Part shown: in pieces, positions 21,831-33,659 of the stretch | How the letters are laid out: every line of letters begins with the position of its first letter | Position numbering within the stretch: the stretch's first letter is position 1 | From: Coprinus comatus | Lineage: Eukaryota > Basidiomycota > Agaricomycetes > Agaricales > Agaricaceae | Direction: 5' to 3' | Assembly: GCA_034638255.1 (NCBI GenBank) | Contig: JAWPGT010000002.1 | Coordinates: forward strand, 682,001-746,000 | DNA: 64,000 bases | The notes under the pieces: model-generated | The model's database searches: none | What the model was told of the DNA's origin: nothing | What the model saw: the letters and a program-made list of their open reading frames with translations, nothing else | Position numbers and translations under genes: made by a program

Positions 21831-24800
21831 TTATGCCTTGACGCGGGTGGCGAGGTAGGACTGGACGGCCTTGGCAGTGCTGTAGGAGGTGAAGAAATCC
21901 CCGGGAAGGTCGAGACTGAATTCGCTCTTGAGAGCACCGAGCGCTTCGATAGAGGTCAGCGAATCCAAACCAAGCGACTCGAAGTCAGCATCATCAGTGA
22001 TGTCCTTTATATTGATGTCCAAGACGCCGGCAAGGAGTTGTTTGACGTTCGGTCCATCGACGACAAGGTGGGCAGGCTCAACCAGTTTCTCCTCGGGAAC
22101 GACGAGAGTACGTGGGGTGGAGATTGCACTGGGGAGAGGTTGGGCAGATACGTGTGTGGGAGCTGCCGAGGCAACTGGAATGTGCTTGACGATGTCGGAA
22201 ACACTCGAGCAATGGGATAGGGCAGTGGCATCTAAAGTCACAGAAGGGAATGCTTCCTCAAGCTTTCCAAAGATTTCGATGGACATCAGAGAGTCGACAC
22301 CAAGGGATCCAAGATCAGTATCGGGACCAATGGCGGAAAGACTGATGTCGCATGTGTCCGAGACGATTGCACTCACGAGGGCTACAACATCTACGGAGGA
22401 AGAAGTTGGTACGGGAGTTGGTACGGGAGTTGGTACGGGAGCTGCCACGGAAGCTGTAGAGGGAGCGGGAGCGGGGTCAGAAGGAGCAGGGACCGAAGGA
22501 GCGGGTTGGTTAATGGTCAGACCCTTTGTTTGCTTGGAGACCTCTTTAATGATATCGCTGACGCTGGTACAGTGGGAAAGCGCATGCGCATCGAGTTCAA
22601 CACCAGGGAAAAGTGCCTCCAACTTGCCAAATATCTCGATGGACATCAGAGAGTCAACACCCAGAGATCCCAAGTCAGTGTCGACGCTGACGGCAGAAGC
22701 ACTGACATCGCAAGTCTCAGCAATGATCCTGATGATCTCACCGTTGACGTCAACTGAAGGAGCCTTGGGTGTAGAAACGACGGCGGCGGGAGTGGCGGCA
22801 ACCTTAGGAGGAGCGGCAGGAGTAATCTGAGCACGAGGCTTGGACACTGGTGCCTTTCCAGCAGCATGAGCCAAACCCTTCTTCAAGGAGTTGAGGCGGA
22901 CACGACGGAAATGCATTCCCTTGAGGTGGGCGACAATACGGCGCGGGTTGGATTCAAGGACTGCATAAGCCTCGGCAATAGTAACACCTTCACTTTCCAC
23001 CCAAGAGTTGCTGCAGTAAACGGTGTAAGAAGCGTTATTGTCAATGAGCTCGGGGATGGCCTTGACAGTTCCAACTTCACTGCAGATGTAGGCATCATTG
23101 ACACCGCCCTGCATGTTCGCAACGAAGCCAGCAACGTGAAGAAGAGTATCCATGAAGACTGGGTGAGCAACGTAGGATCCCTTGTCATGGTCGGCTGGCA
23201 TCTTGACACTGGCAACACCTTCCATACCGCTTGGGTCGACAGTCAGGGATTGCATAGTGTGATATTCTTTGGCGTAGTCGACAACGCGAGGGAAGATGAC
23301 CTCGTAAGCGGTCCTTGTCGAGAAAACCTCGGGTAACTCTCCACCCTTTGGCTCGTGCACAGCGTTGATCTGGCGAGAGATAACTGGGAAGACTCTGTTA
23401 AACTTGTTGGTAGTCTCAGAGACTGCCTGGAAGCGGTATTCTCCATGAACATGAACGGCCTCTTCCGAGTTACCAACACGAGAGCTAACACTGAAGGCAC
23501 CATGATCATTGTTCAATGACACGCTAGTGATCACAGTGCGAGCGACAGTCTCGTCGTAGACCAGAGGCTTCGCGAATTCAACCTTGCGAAGGACCGGATG
23601 CCTGCCATCGAGCCTAAGGCCGATGTGGCGTTTGGCGAGCTCAATACCAGCAAGTACCTGTTCGAGATAGACGGAAGCTGGGCAGAGAGGCATTCCACCG
23701 ACTGAGTGTCCACGAATAGATCCAGCAAGGTCACTGATGGGTGTTTCGAAGATAGCAACATTACCGTTGACAGTGGAAGGGAACTGCACCCAAGCGTTGA
23801 GCATTTTGTAACCATGAACAAGGTTAATAGAGGGAGCAGCGGCCTGAATAACTGGGGCAGCAGGAGCAACCATGACATTGTACTCCTTAAATGGTACCCA
23901 GAACTTGGTGCGCGCAAATGGATAAGAAGGAAGTTCCACGCAGAGAACATCCACGTGGCTGAACAATTGGCGCCAGTTCAGCGAGACACCACTGAGATAG
24001 AGTTGTGCAGCACTGCCAGCCAACATTGACCAAGCTGATTGTTGCTTCTTGAGAGATCCCAGGAGGAGAGCATCTTTACCGACAGAAGCATTGGCTTTCA
24101 GCATGGGCAGGGAAGTAGTGTGGGGACCAATCTCGAGCCAAGCAGCAATCTTGTTGAATTCAGGCTTGGAGACCAAAGCATGGATGCCTTTGTCGAATTG
24201 AACGGGTTCAGCACAGTGCCTGGCAAAGTACTCAGCATTGAACACGGAAGCGTCACCCGGAACGACAACATCGCCGTAAACGTTAGAGATGATAGGGATT
24301 GTTGGGGCGTTAATGATAACTTTGCTTGTAACAGCGGTGAGGTCTTCCAAAAGTGGCTGCATGGCTGAGCTGTGATATCCGAAGGGAACAGAGAGAACTA
24401 CATTCTTGCAGCGCACCTCAGCATCAAGATAAGTCTTGAATGCCTTGGTCTGGGGGATAGGACCAGAAACAACACAATCTGTGGCGCTGTTGTAGCAAGC
24501 AATGCTTAGACCGGAGAATTCTTCAGAGGACTTGATGGCTTCAGTGACAACTTCCTGAGAAGCGTTGACAGCAATCATGCCGGTGGTCTCTACAGCACAC
24601 TTCTTGACCATAACACGAACTCTGTTTGCAATAATGGTCAGAGCAGCCTTGACGGAAATGACGCCTGAGATGACGAGGGCCGCATATTCTCCGAGACTGT
24701 AATGGATGGATAAATACAGTGGAATTCATATTACGCGAAATCAATAACGCACCTATGGCCAACAACAGCGGCAGGAGTCAAACCCCAAGAGATCCAGACC

Positions 24801-27800
24801 TGAGCAAGTGCATACTCCAAGGCGAAGATAGAAGCCTGATAAGCCTCAAACTCTTCAAGGGTGGACAGACCACTACCCTCGTCTCCAGCCAAAATAATTT
24901 GAGTAACTCCAGGGAAGCCTGATGCAACCAAGAAAGCGTGGCATTCGTCGATGTGCTTCTTGAATAATGTTGAAGTTTCGTATAATGCCTTGCCCATACC
25001 AAGGTATTGACTACCTTGCCCGGAGAAGACGAAGACGACCTTGCCAGCTTCACCCTGAACTTGAACGGGCGATGCCTTGCCCAACTTCTCAATAAGCTCT
25101 TCCTTCGAACTGGCCTGTACTGCGATGCGGTGATCATAAATCCAGCGACGAGCTGTCATTGTGTAGGCGATGTCACTGAGGTTGTTGGTCGATTTGGGAC
25201 CCTTCAACCAGTCGATGTAGCGGTTACGAAGTTCATCCAAGGCTGACTCAGACTTGGCTGACAAGCCAAAGGTGTAGGAAAGGCCAACGGGTGGCTCGGA
25301 TCTCTCAGATACCCATTCCTCAACGAAAGTAGCAGTGTTCGAGCCCGCCGCACCGAAGTTGTTAAGCATGGCAACGCGAGGTTGGTTCTTCCACGATTTC
25401 CATTCGGTCTGGGAAGTAGCGATCATGGTGTTGTCGGTTTCCAAAGGGACGATTAACGGGTTGAGATTCTTGAGGGAAATGACACGAGGGATGGTGCGAT
25501 ATTTGAGCATGAGCAAAATTTTAGCCAACCCAGCGGCACCAGACGCAGCTTCACAGTGTCCAATGTTGGCTTTCACTGAGGTGATATGTAAAGGATTCTC
25601 GGCGTCACGCTTGATGGCAAAGATGCTACGAATACTCTCAAGCTCGCTAGGATCACCAGCCTGAGTGCCAGTTCCATGGGCTTCGACAACTGAAACACGG
25701 TGGGGGTCCATTCCAGAGTTATCCAAGAGGGTACGGAAGAGCACAGCTTGGGTAGGTGCATGGGGATGAGTGATGGAATGAGCACGTCCGCACTGGTTGA
25801 CATCAATGCCGCGAATCACACCCATAATGTTGTCATTCTCTGCAATAGCGTCCGACAACCTCTTCAAAACAAAGATACCACAACCTTCGCTACGAGAATA
25901 ACCATCCGCCGACGCATCGAAGGCCTTGCATTGACCGGTGGGGCTTAAGAAATGGGCACGGTCGAGACCAAGCATCATCTGTATTACACATCTTTTTGAG
26001 TGAAATGATACTAATTAATATGGACAAAAGACGTACGTCGGGACTCGAGATAACATTAACACCTCCAACGATAGCAGCGTTACAGTCCCCATTCATAAGG
26101 GAGCGGCAACCTTGATAAACTGAAACAGCAGACGAAGAGCACGCCGTATCGACAACGACAGAGGGGCCACTCAATTGAAGGGCATATGAGATACGACCAC
26201 TGAGGAAAGCTTTGAGCGTTCCTATAATAGTCGTTAGAAGGGAAGGACAAGTTTAAACATGAAAAGTACAACATACCGGTACTGTAATACACATCAATAT
26301 CATTGCGGAGATTTTGCAGATAGTCGTGGGTGGCTACACCCATGTAGCAGCCCACACCGTCGGCTTGCCAGGTCGGAGTGGAGTCAGGCACATAACCAGC
26401 ACTTTCTAATGCCTCGTACGCGACTTGGAGTAAAATCCTTTGTTGAGGGTCCATGCTCTTTGCCTCTCGGGGGCTGATCTTGAAAAACTTGTTGTCAAAT
26501 TCATCGACACCATCAATGAAATTTCCTGTATGAGCCTTCATTTGACGTTTAGACTTAGGGTCCTTGGGATTGTTGTAGTCAGAAACTTTGAAACGATGCT
26601 CCGGTATCTATATATGTTTATGAACACATGCAACTGATAACTGAAAGGACCGTGAACGTACTTCAGAGATCATATTGATTCCTTCCTCAAGCAGACGCCA
26701 CAGTTCTTCTGTGCTGCGAGCGCCTGGTACGTGAACACCCATACCAACGATTGCAATGGGGTCTTGCTTGGGTTGAACCTTTGCGCCAATATTTCCAGAG
26801 GTCAAATCTATGGATGAAACCTGTCCACGAGGGAATTCTCTCTCAAGATTGCGAGTGAGACCGGTACCAGGTCCGACATTGATGAGACGAATGTTCTTGT
26901 CTGCGGGTGTGGCCTTGACAAGCCCATCAGTGACAAGATCCCAGTTGACAGGCTGGGTTATAATCATGTCGATAGTAGTTTCCACGAGAGAACCATTGTC
27001 TGCTTTGGTCAAGGCGGCGCCAGTAAAAGTTGAACGAACTGGGGCCTTGATATCGGCATATTGTGGGAAGTTGATGTCACGGGCAGCAACATCAGCAATT
27101 AGCTGCTCGCGCAGAGTCTTGGTATGGATTTGGGAATGATATAGGGTATCCACGGTAGTTTTGTGGATATTCACAGATGAAGGTACGGTGCGGCTGAATG
27201 CGTCGAGAACGTCAGGGCGACCAGAAATGGTGACCGACTTGTTATCCAAGACCGCGGTGATGAGCAAGGGAGCATCCTATTGTAAGAGTGGCGTTAGTTT
27301 ATAGTTGATAAAGATAAGTTTCTACGCACAGTTTTGAATGCAGCAATAGCCTCTTCCGCGGACTTCTTGTCCAAGCCCAAGAACACAAGGCTCCATGGTG
27401 CTGCCGAGTCATCGACAATGGTTTGGTCCCTGTATTGCTGGGTTCTGATTCCGATCCAAAGAGCAAGGCGATAGGCTTCGACGGAGCGGCTAATGTATGA
27501 AACAACGCTGAAGGAGGATCCAACAACGATAGCCGGTAAGATGCCGGAAGAGAAGCCGAGGACACCCAAGTTATGTTCGATGTTGGCTTTGAGGACATCG
27601 CTGAAGGGGGTGAGGGAATCTTCAGCGGCTCCGGAAGACTCGACATATGCCAAGTAACGGAGGGTCTGAAGGAGGAATAGCGTGGGACCTGATATGATGG
27701 GGTTGTTGAGATAACGGTCTGCAGGAATGTCGAGGAGGGCATTCTTATTCTTGAAGTCTGAGATATCAATGCCTGCCTTTGAGAGATCCTGTTGAGAAAG

Positions 27801-27959
27801 AGACGAGAGCTCGCTATGGAAAGCCTCGAAACAGGCGGCAAGGAGGAGAGAGCCAGCAGAGGAAGAGGCGTCTTTGTGTGCCTGCTTGCGTGCGGCAGGA
27901 GAGTTTGCAGCTGCGGTGCCCTGTCCGGCGAATACTGGGATGTTGAGGGAGGAAGACAT
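21831..27959 (-). CDS. Non-reducing polyketide synthase, SAT-KS-AT-PT-ACP-ACP-ACP, no thioesterase
   Basis: Iterative type I synthase expected to make an unreduced aromatic polyketide. Six exons, about 1,943 residues. SAT about 1-345 (GFSSG in place of the usual G-x-C-x-G; LYHSQIH). KS from about 381 ([14 protein letters not shown]; active Cys in [40 protein letters not shown]). AT from about 893 ([23 protein letters not shown] across an intron; [10 protein letters not shown]). PT about 1290-1570 with His in [14 protein letters not shown] and Asp in [16 protein letters not shown]1 and ACP2 share [20 protein letters not shown]3 has [14 protein letters not shown]. The protein ends 30-40 residues after ACP3 (YLATRVKA), so no thioesterase/cyclase, methyltransferase, ketoreductase or reductase domain. 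Pro/Ala linkers ([10 protein letters not shown]) join the carriers. Product unknown; orsellinic-acid or anthraquinone-type compounds are the known range for such basidiomycete enzymes. Confidence 0.95.
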
Positions 27960-28034
27960 GTCTATAGGATACTAAGAGGACCGGACAAAGACAGAAGCAG
28001 AGGGGATGAGGAGGACCAGAGAAAGACGGTGGCC

Positions 28035-28040
28035 TTTATA
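28035..28040 (-). promoter_or_regulatory. TATA box of the polyketide synthase
   Basis: TATAAA on the minus strand, within ATTTATAAAGG, 76 bp upstream of the synthase start codon. Position and sequence fit a core promoter. Most neighbours lack an equally clear TATA box, which suits a regulated rather than constitutive gene. Confidence 0.6.
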
Positions 28041-28158
28041 AATGATTGCGCCTGGCATAGCAAAAAGACCGAACTGAAGAATCTTCACTTCCGGCGACCG
28101 AAGCATCGAACGAACCGAATTGATTCCAAGTATCCACCGCCATGTCCGCTTGCAACCA

Positions 28159-28188
28159 ACACACCGTCAGATCACACACCGTCAGATC
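28159..28188. repeat. Perfect 15-bp tandem repeat in the synthase promoter
   Basis: Two adjacent, identical copies of ACACACCGTCAGATC at 28159-28173 and 28174-28188, about 200 bp upstream of the synthase start codon. Could be a paired binding site for a transcription factor or a simple duplication. Confidence 0.7.
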
Positions 28189-28723
28189 CTAGATTCAAGG
28201 AGCGATCCATGCCAGTCTCTCCGGTGCTCTTGAGCATGAATTCACTAATCAGCCGTCGTCCTGCCTCTGCACAAGCGTCCCTCGCGAAGACTAGGACGGA
28301 TAGTCAGGGCTGCCGCTTTCCCACGGATGACACAACCTTTCACCGCGTAAATCCTATGTAGTCTCTTGTTTCACGCTCACGCTCAAACGATATCGATATC
28401 TCATGCCCCTTTACATCTGTTCTCTGCACATTCGGTCAGAAAACAAAGCGATAGAAGAACTTCGGGGCACGCTCAACGTGTTCTCGTCATCAGAAGCATA
28501 TTTTCCTGGACATTTTCATCTTTTTGTTTGAAATCCTTCTGCATACATTTACTCCGCTTAGCACGCTGCACGTCATCATTTTGGATCTGCTTTTATCTAC
28601 CCGACCCTCTGATTGCGCGCTTGTCGAACCAAGTCAAACTCGTCCCCATCAACGTTGTGACTCATGTAACATTCAGTCACACCCCTTCTCACATCTTACC
28701 CTGGTCGATTCTATACAGCAGCC

Positions 28724-29309
28724 ATGTCTCGACCACCTCTCAACCCGGATAAGACTGTGGCAGGCATCATAATTGATCCACGTACACTTGAGCGTGTTAT
28801 CCCAGAATCAAGGCGTCCAGATGGAACGTAAGACGTGTCGTTTTCCGTCTTGAGCTTTGATAATAGATACTGATCTTGATTCTAGTGTCCGTAAGCAGCT
28901 CAAAGTTCGCCCTGGTTTCACTCCACAGGAGGATGTACAACGCTTTCGGGGTACAAAACAACAGCAAATGGACAAAACCGCTCTTCCAAAAGGCCATATT
29001 GTAGGCTGGGTTGCGCCATCGTCTGCAGCACAGTCCAAACCCACAAGCAAGAGCGCCAAAAAGAACGCCAAACGCAAGGAGAAGCGCGATGAAAAGAAAC
29101 CAGAACCTACAAGCCCCGAACCTGTTCCAGATAATTGGGAGGATGATGATGACGCCACACCTAGCGCTACTACCTCGGATGCCCCTGCAGCTGTGGGGAA
29201 AGAGCCCTCTTCTGAACATATAGCTGACAAGCCAAACGGTTCGGGTGACTCTGGAGATGTCGAAAACCTTACAACCAAAGTAGAGAAGCTCAGCGTGCAA
29301 GCTAATTGA
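28724..29309 (+). CDS. PYM1: Partner of Y14 and Mago (PYM)
   Basis: PYM binds the Y14-Mago dimer and strips exon-junction complexes from spliced mRNA during translation. Two exons joined by an intron at 28828-28885: MSRPPLNPDKTVAGIIIDPR and ERVIPESRRPDGT, then VRKQLKVRPGFTPQEDVQRF. The R-P-D-G-T-x-R-K element with the following KVRPGFTPQED is the Mago-binding N-terminus. The rest is Lys-rich (SAKKNAKRKEKRDEKK), then acidic, with a short C-terminal helix ENLTTKVEKLSVQAN. Length about 176 residues, normal for PYM. A working exon-junction complex is expected in an intron-rich genome like this one. It diverges from the polyketide synthase and converges with the DUF1640 gene. Confidence 0.9.
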
Positions 29310-29459
29310 TATGATTAGCTTTTTGATTATCTGTTTGTATGTATGCATACTTCCAGAGTATGATTTACATCAACGGTTGTACGATAGCCCTGCCAAATAT
29401 ACCAATCACTCCGAAGAGATAGCACAATCAAAATTTTGAGTACTTAGGTTATGCTATGG

Positions 29460-30664
29460 CTATGCCCACTCAGTCCTCGCAGCTACCCCCGTTTGTTGGT
29501 TGGCATGGGACGATGGCGGGGTAGTGGATTTTGGTATTGACCGTATTTCCATACTGGCAATGATCACAAACACGAACGCCCCAAGTGTCACTGCGCAAAT
29601 TTAAATTGAACTCCAAATAACTTAAGGGAGAGCAAAATTAGACTTACAAACTGCACGTCTCATGTTCTCCCATTTGATTTCCTCCACATCAGTTCGAAGA
29701 TCGCTAACATTAACAATCGCTTTATTCAAAATTTCCTGATGAAATCCCAGCAATCGAACAGAAATCAAGGACCAAATATTCATTAAATTGACTAGGCTCA
29801 CACACCTCGATGGCAATGTCTTGTTGCTTAAGATCCGCTTTGGCCTCGTTCTTCCTACTGTCTAGTTCCATCTGAATTCTAAAAGAAACAAAAGGCCTGA
29901 GGAACGTCCACCCTTGTTCATAAGACATACATACTCGTGTTTGAGGTTACTAATATCCTCTTTCATCTTAACATCTAACCTGTCAACTTCTCGACGAAGG
30001 GCTGCAGTTGCAGATCGAATAGCAGTGGCATCATTCTTGATATTCATTGACAATTCCGCGCGTAGTTCTGAGAGCGCAGCACGGAACAGATAGGCTTGCT
30101 ATTGAAAACCAACGAAACTCGACAACGAAAACGGACAAGATATCAAGCAATATGACATACATTATCTAAATCCTTTGTCGTCAGAGCTTCTCTCCTAACC
30201 TTTCCTATTCGGTCCACCAGTAGGGCTCGTGTTGCACGCATTAGACTTTGAGCTGTCGGTGTTGGGAACGTCTTTTCTAGGGCTTTGAAAAAGGCATATG
30301 TGTCGAAAGGAGGGTTGGTGTATGACGGACTGTTGGGTGAAGAATACAAATAGGGGGTAGGGACACTGGAACTAGAGGACGATTCATTCACAGTATTGGT
30401 ATTAGGTGGCAATGGTGGTATATTTGTTGTGGAAGATGTAACTGAGGACGATGAATTAGACGGGTCTAGAGGATGTGATAAAGACACATTCTGCGAGCTT
30501 CCTTCAGAGGGTTGTCCTGTCGGAAATGGATCCCTTATGCCCCTGGACATATGTGCGTTATGCACATGCCTTCTAAGACGGTGCGGACATGTAGACAATT
30601 CCGGTATTATTAGAGTATGTGGGCGAAAGACGTTGTACAACCAAGATGTTTGTCGGTGCAGCAT
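29460..30664 (-). CDS. DUF1640 mitochondrial coiled-coil membrane protein (MCUR1/CCDC90 family)
   Basis: Family includes yeast Fmp32 and animal MCUR1/CCDC90B, inner-mitochondrial-membrane proteins tied to cytochrome oxidase assembly or calcium uniporter regulation. The N-terminus [20 protein letters not shown] is Arg-bearing and targeting-like, followed by a Ser/Pro-rich stretch. The conserved domain starts [17 protein letters not shown] and runs through [43 protein letters not shown] and [20 protein letters not shown], a long coiled coil. A membrane segment near the C-terminus reads [13 protein letters not shown]. Stop TAG at 29462-29460. Exons are separated by several short introns; joins near 29580-29640 are approximate. 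Confidence 0.82.
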
Positions 30665-32312
30665 TGTAAGTCTAAGGATAATTAGGTTTTTAGAAGAGCG
30701 GATAGACGTGATTATACGATCAATGGGTATATGTGTATGTGAGTCAGTGACTTGCAGACTCACGGAACGGAGAGGAGTGGTTGTGTTGTTATCTGTTTGG
30801 TCTACGGGCAAACCTACTCAGGGTTCTCTTCGATGGATCTCAACATTCAACAATGATCTTATTTTAGGACGTCGAAGTCAGAATCTAGGCAACCACTCCA
30901 GGCACAGATATAAATACCAATCAACCCTGTTCCTTCAAGTCTCTGGTTTGCTCTCTCGAGTCCTCATCCAATCGAAACCCTTGGCAGAATTGGGCCTTTA
31001 TTCACCTGCCACAGCCTGCCACCCACAAAACGAGAGCAATAAAATTGGTCATTGTTGAGCAGTAATCAATCTGCTCATCTCAACATCTCAACATGAGCCA
31101 ATATACCGTTACTGTTGAGTATATCATTGTCTTAAATACCCGAGTAAGACTTTCCGATCGTCAATTTTTAACTCAGTTCTTAGTACATATCATTGTTCTA
31201 TTTCTTTTTTCCGTATCACTAGGCCTCATCCAATAAAGCAATAAAGCCTATCTTATCGCTACTTCGCGAGTCTCAACGCGGGATATTATAAAGAAGTCTT
31301 CGCTTCTAAAAGATCACTGGCGGGTGATAATCAGCTGTTTCCTTGACATGTCAGATAGTATAGCAAGGAAATCCGACGGCAACCAATAGTAGTCTACTTC
31401 TTCAAGTTCCCCTTTACTAAGTCCCCCCTTAAGGGACTCATTGACGAAATAGCATCTTGATAGACGGCTTTCGTTTTTCCATCATTTACTAGTCCTTTTT
31501 TCCGTCTCAACTTCGGGACCTGGGGGTGGGTTAATCTAGATAGCTCCTAGTTACTGATGTTCTTTATTATATTATCGACCATCTGGGTAGGTAAATTCTC
31601 GCAGATACTATCATATCCAGCTTGTTACCCCACTCTTGTGTGCTGCCGGAACATATGTATTGCACAAGCATTATATTATCATTACTCGACCATGGCTGAT
31701 AGGTGCGACAATCGATTAGAACGTCTATTTATTATCTATGGATAATGTCATCACAAGATTCAGTAACTGGTGCCACCCATTAGACGATTCGGCGGTGACT
31801 ATCTCCTCTAGAATCTTTCTTGTCGGGGGTTATGTACTCCCGGAGTTTGCGGAGTAGAACAAGTCTATAGCTTAATAACGGTAAAAGTATCACCGATATG
31901 GAAAAATCGGAGCTATACTTACTTTTCCAACTCGGTTACAATGTAAAAATCCGAAATATGAATCGTTTCTATGTCATACACATTCAGGCAAGATTTTATT
32001 TACTATTCGTGAAGATACTCTGCCACCACTGTATGTCGAATTATCGACAGTTAGCGAGAAGAAATCTAGATGACTTTAATTAAAGATGTGTTACCACCTG
32101 TGAAAGGTCGTAACTATCGGCTTTATATTCAGACATACTTTGTATACATTTCAACGGCGGCCACTCGCTAAGATGATTAATGACGACTGTGAAGGGTACC
32201 TCACAATGTTTTTTAGTAGTGCTCGCGTGCAATCCTGATATTTCTTCCAGAGATTTATTTATCCTTTATTGAGCCAAACACTGTACATACATATTGGTAT
32301 CACGACCTAACC
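30665..32312. other. 1.6 kb gene-free AT-rich stretch
   Basis: The longest gene-free stretch apart from the repeat island. It begins with the shared 5' region of the DUF1640 gene and ends at the 3' end of the GST gene. No open frame over about 70 codons looks coding. I see a short hairpin (GTCCCCCCTTAAGGGAC near 31422), a CATCTCAA doublet near 31076, and no tRNA-like boxes. It could be an eroded transposon or an unannotated non-coding transcript; the sequence alone does not say. Confidence 0.5.
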
Positions 32313-33389
32313 TTAGATCCCAAGACCCGCTTTGCTTGCACTTCGGGCCTCACATCTGTCAAGCCAAGCCTAAACATTAAAAAAAAAATGAGCTACACAA
32401 GCCTCGTTACCACTGCGAACTATGTCCCTTACCTTTACACTAGGGAATAGCTTTTCGAACCCCTCTATTTTAGCATTAGTAGCATAGCGTATCCTGATAA
32501 CAGAAATACTCCGTGATCAATGGCGACTGTATGCAAAGTAGGACGTGGCTTACCAGGGGAATGTCTTGATGTCAGCTAACGAGTACTTTCCACGGCCGGA
32601 CCCAGCAAGGAAATCGCGATCCTTCAGACGAATCTCAAGCACGCCATACAACCTCTTAGTTTCTTCAACATATCCTGTAGGTACGGAGTTATTAGATGTT
32701 GAGTTTGATGTCGTAGATTAATATCACTTACTGTTCTTTGCATATGGGATATCCTCTGGAGCATAATGCAAGAAGTGGTGAGCTATGGGGAGTAATGAGT
32801 AAGCACTTAAAAAAAAAAAGATTAATGCTTGTATGTCTTGCCTTGCCCTTGCATAGGTCCGATTCCTCCATGCTATATATAGATTATTTTGAGTTTGGAA
32901 CCCCCGGTATGTGAATGAGAACATACTGCGAAGAAGAGCCATTGCACCATTTCACTGTAGTTGTTGGGATCACTGACAGGATCGAAGGAGAATTTGAAAT
33001 CCTTGTCATAATGTTGCGCAGTATAGAGCAAGATGGCAGACGTTTCAAAGACGTTGAAGTTGTCGCGAGCACGATCTGTAATTGCTGGAATGCGACCATT
33101 TGGGTTGACTTTGAGGAACCAGTCTGACTAATAAATGCAATGAATGGATTTAATCAGGTAATCCTTGAGACCGTAATAAAAGCAAATCCTATCTGCTACC
33201 TTTTGCTCATTTTCTCTAATATTAACTGTCTTTAATCTGGAGAGGTGTCAGATATAAACCAGCTCGAGTGCTGCACACTTACTCATAATCAAAGGAAGGA
33301 TACACGGCCTTCAACTCTTCGTAGAGAATAGTGATTGCATGGCCATTAGGGGTAGAAAAGCCATATAGAACAATTGGTTTTTCTGACAT
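32313..33389 (-). CDS. Ure2-type glutathione S-transferase
   Basis: Thioredoxin-fold N-domain begins [19 protein letters not shown], the start typical of fungal Ure2p-like/GTT transferases that conjugate glutathione to electrophiles. Joined exons continue [32 protein letters not shown] (the cis-Pro loop that holds glutathione), [17 protein letters not shown], then C-terminal helical domain [40 protein letters not shown] and [18 protein letters not shown]. About 235 residues over seven exons. The intron at 32783-32841 has a GC rather than GT donor (G followed by GCAAGA), which is needed to keep GPMQGQAHH in frame. Stop TAA at 32315-32313. Its substrate cannot be read from sequence. Confidence 0.88.
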
Positions 33390-33659
33390 GTCGGGCAGAA
33401 GGAAAGAGTGGGAGAATAGGGGTTATAGTTGTATTCGTTTTTATACACCGTATATACAAATGAGCCAATAGCACGATAGTTGTTCAGCATCTCATCTGCT
33501 TACTAAACACTTAAGTTTCACTAAGATGCTTTGCAATCGCTTCTGTCATTCCAAAATATCCGGGTCAAGTGTCTTTAGTCAGCCCGGGGGTGGCGCCTGC
33601 GAAAGCGTTGTGTGTATCTGGTATCATGATGTCGCTTGGCGAATGGATGACCAATGCCG

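Larger units (their letters stand above)
27960..28723. promoter_or_regulatory. Divergent promoter region between polyketide synthase and PYM1
   Basis: 764 bp between two start codons on opposite strands. It holds a TATA box for the synthase at 28035-28040 and a perfect 15-bp tandem repeat at 28159-28188, both listed separately. The PYM1-proximal half is pyrimidine-rich on the plus strand, as expected for a TATA-less housekeeping promoter. Long open frames here (e.g. 28366-28752) look like chance. Confidence 0.6.

Noticed and set aside
21889..22830. 313-codon plus-strand open frame
   Set aside because: It is exactly antisense to the ACP region of the synthase. Its Gly/Ser/Glu-rich composition follows from the opposite-strand codons. 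No motif of its own.
27792..28361. 189-codon plus-strand open frame
   Set aside because: Overlaps the synthase start and promoter in antisense; no recognisable features.
28366..28752. 128-codon open frame before PYM1
   Set aside because: Ends inside PYM1 in another frame, composition typical of untranslated leader; rejected as a gene.
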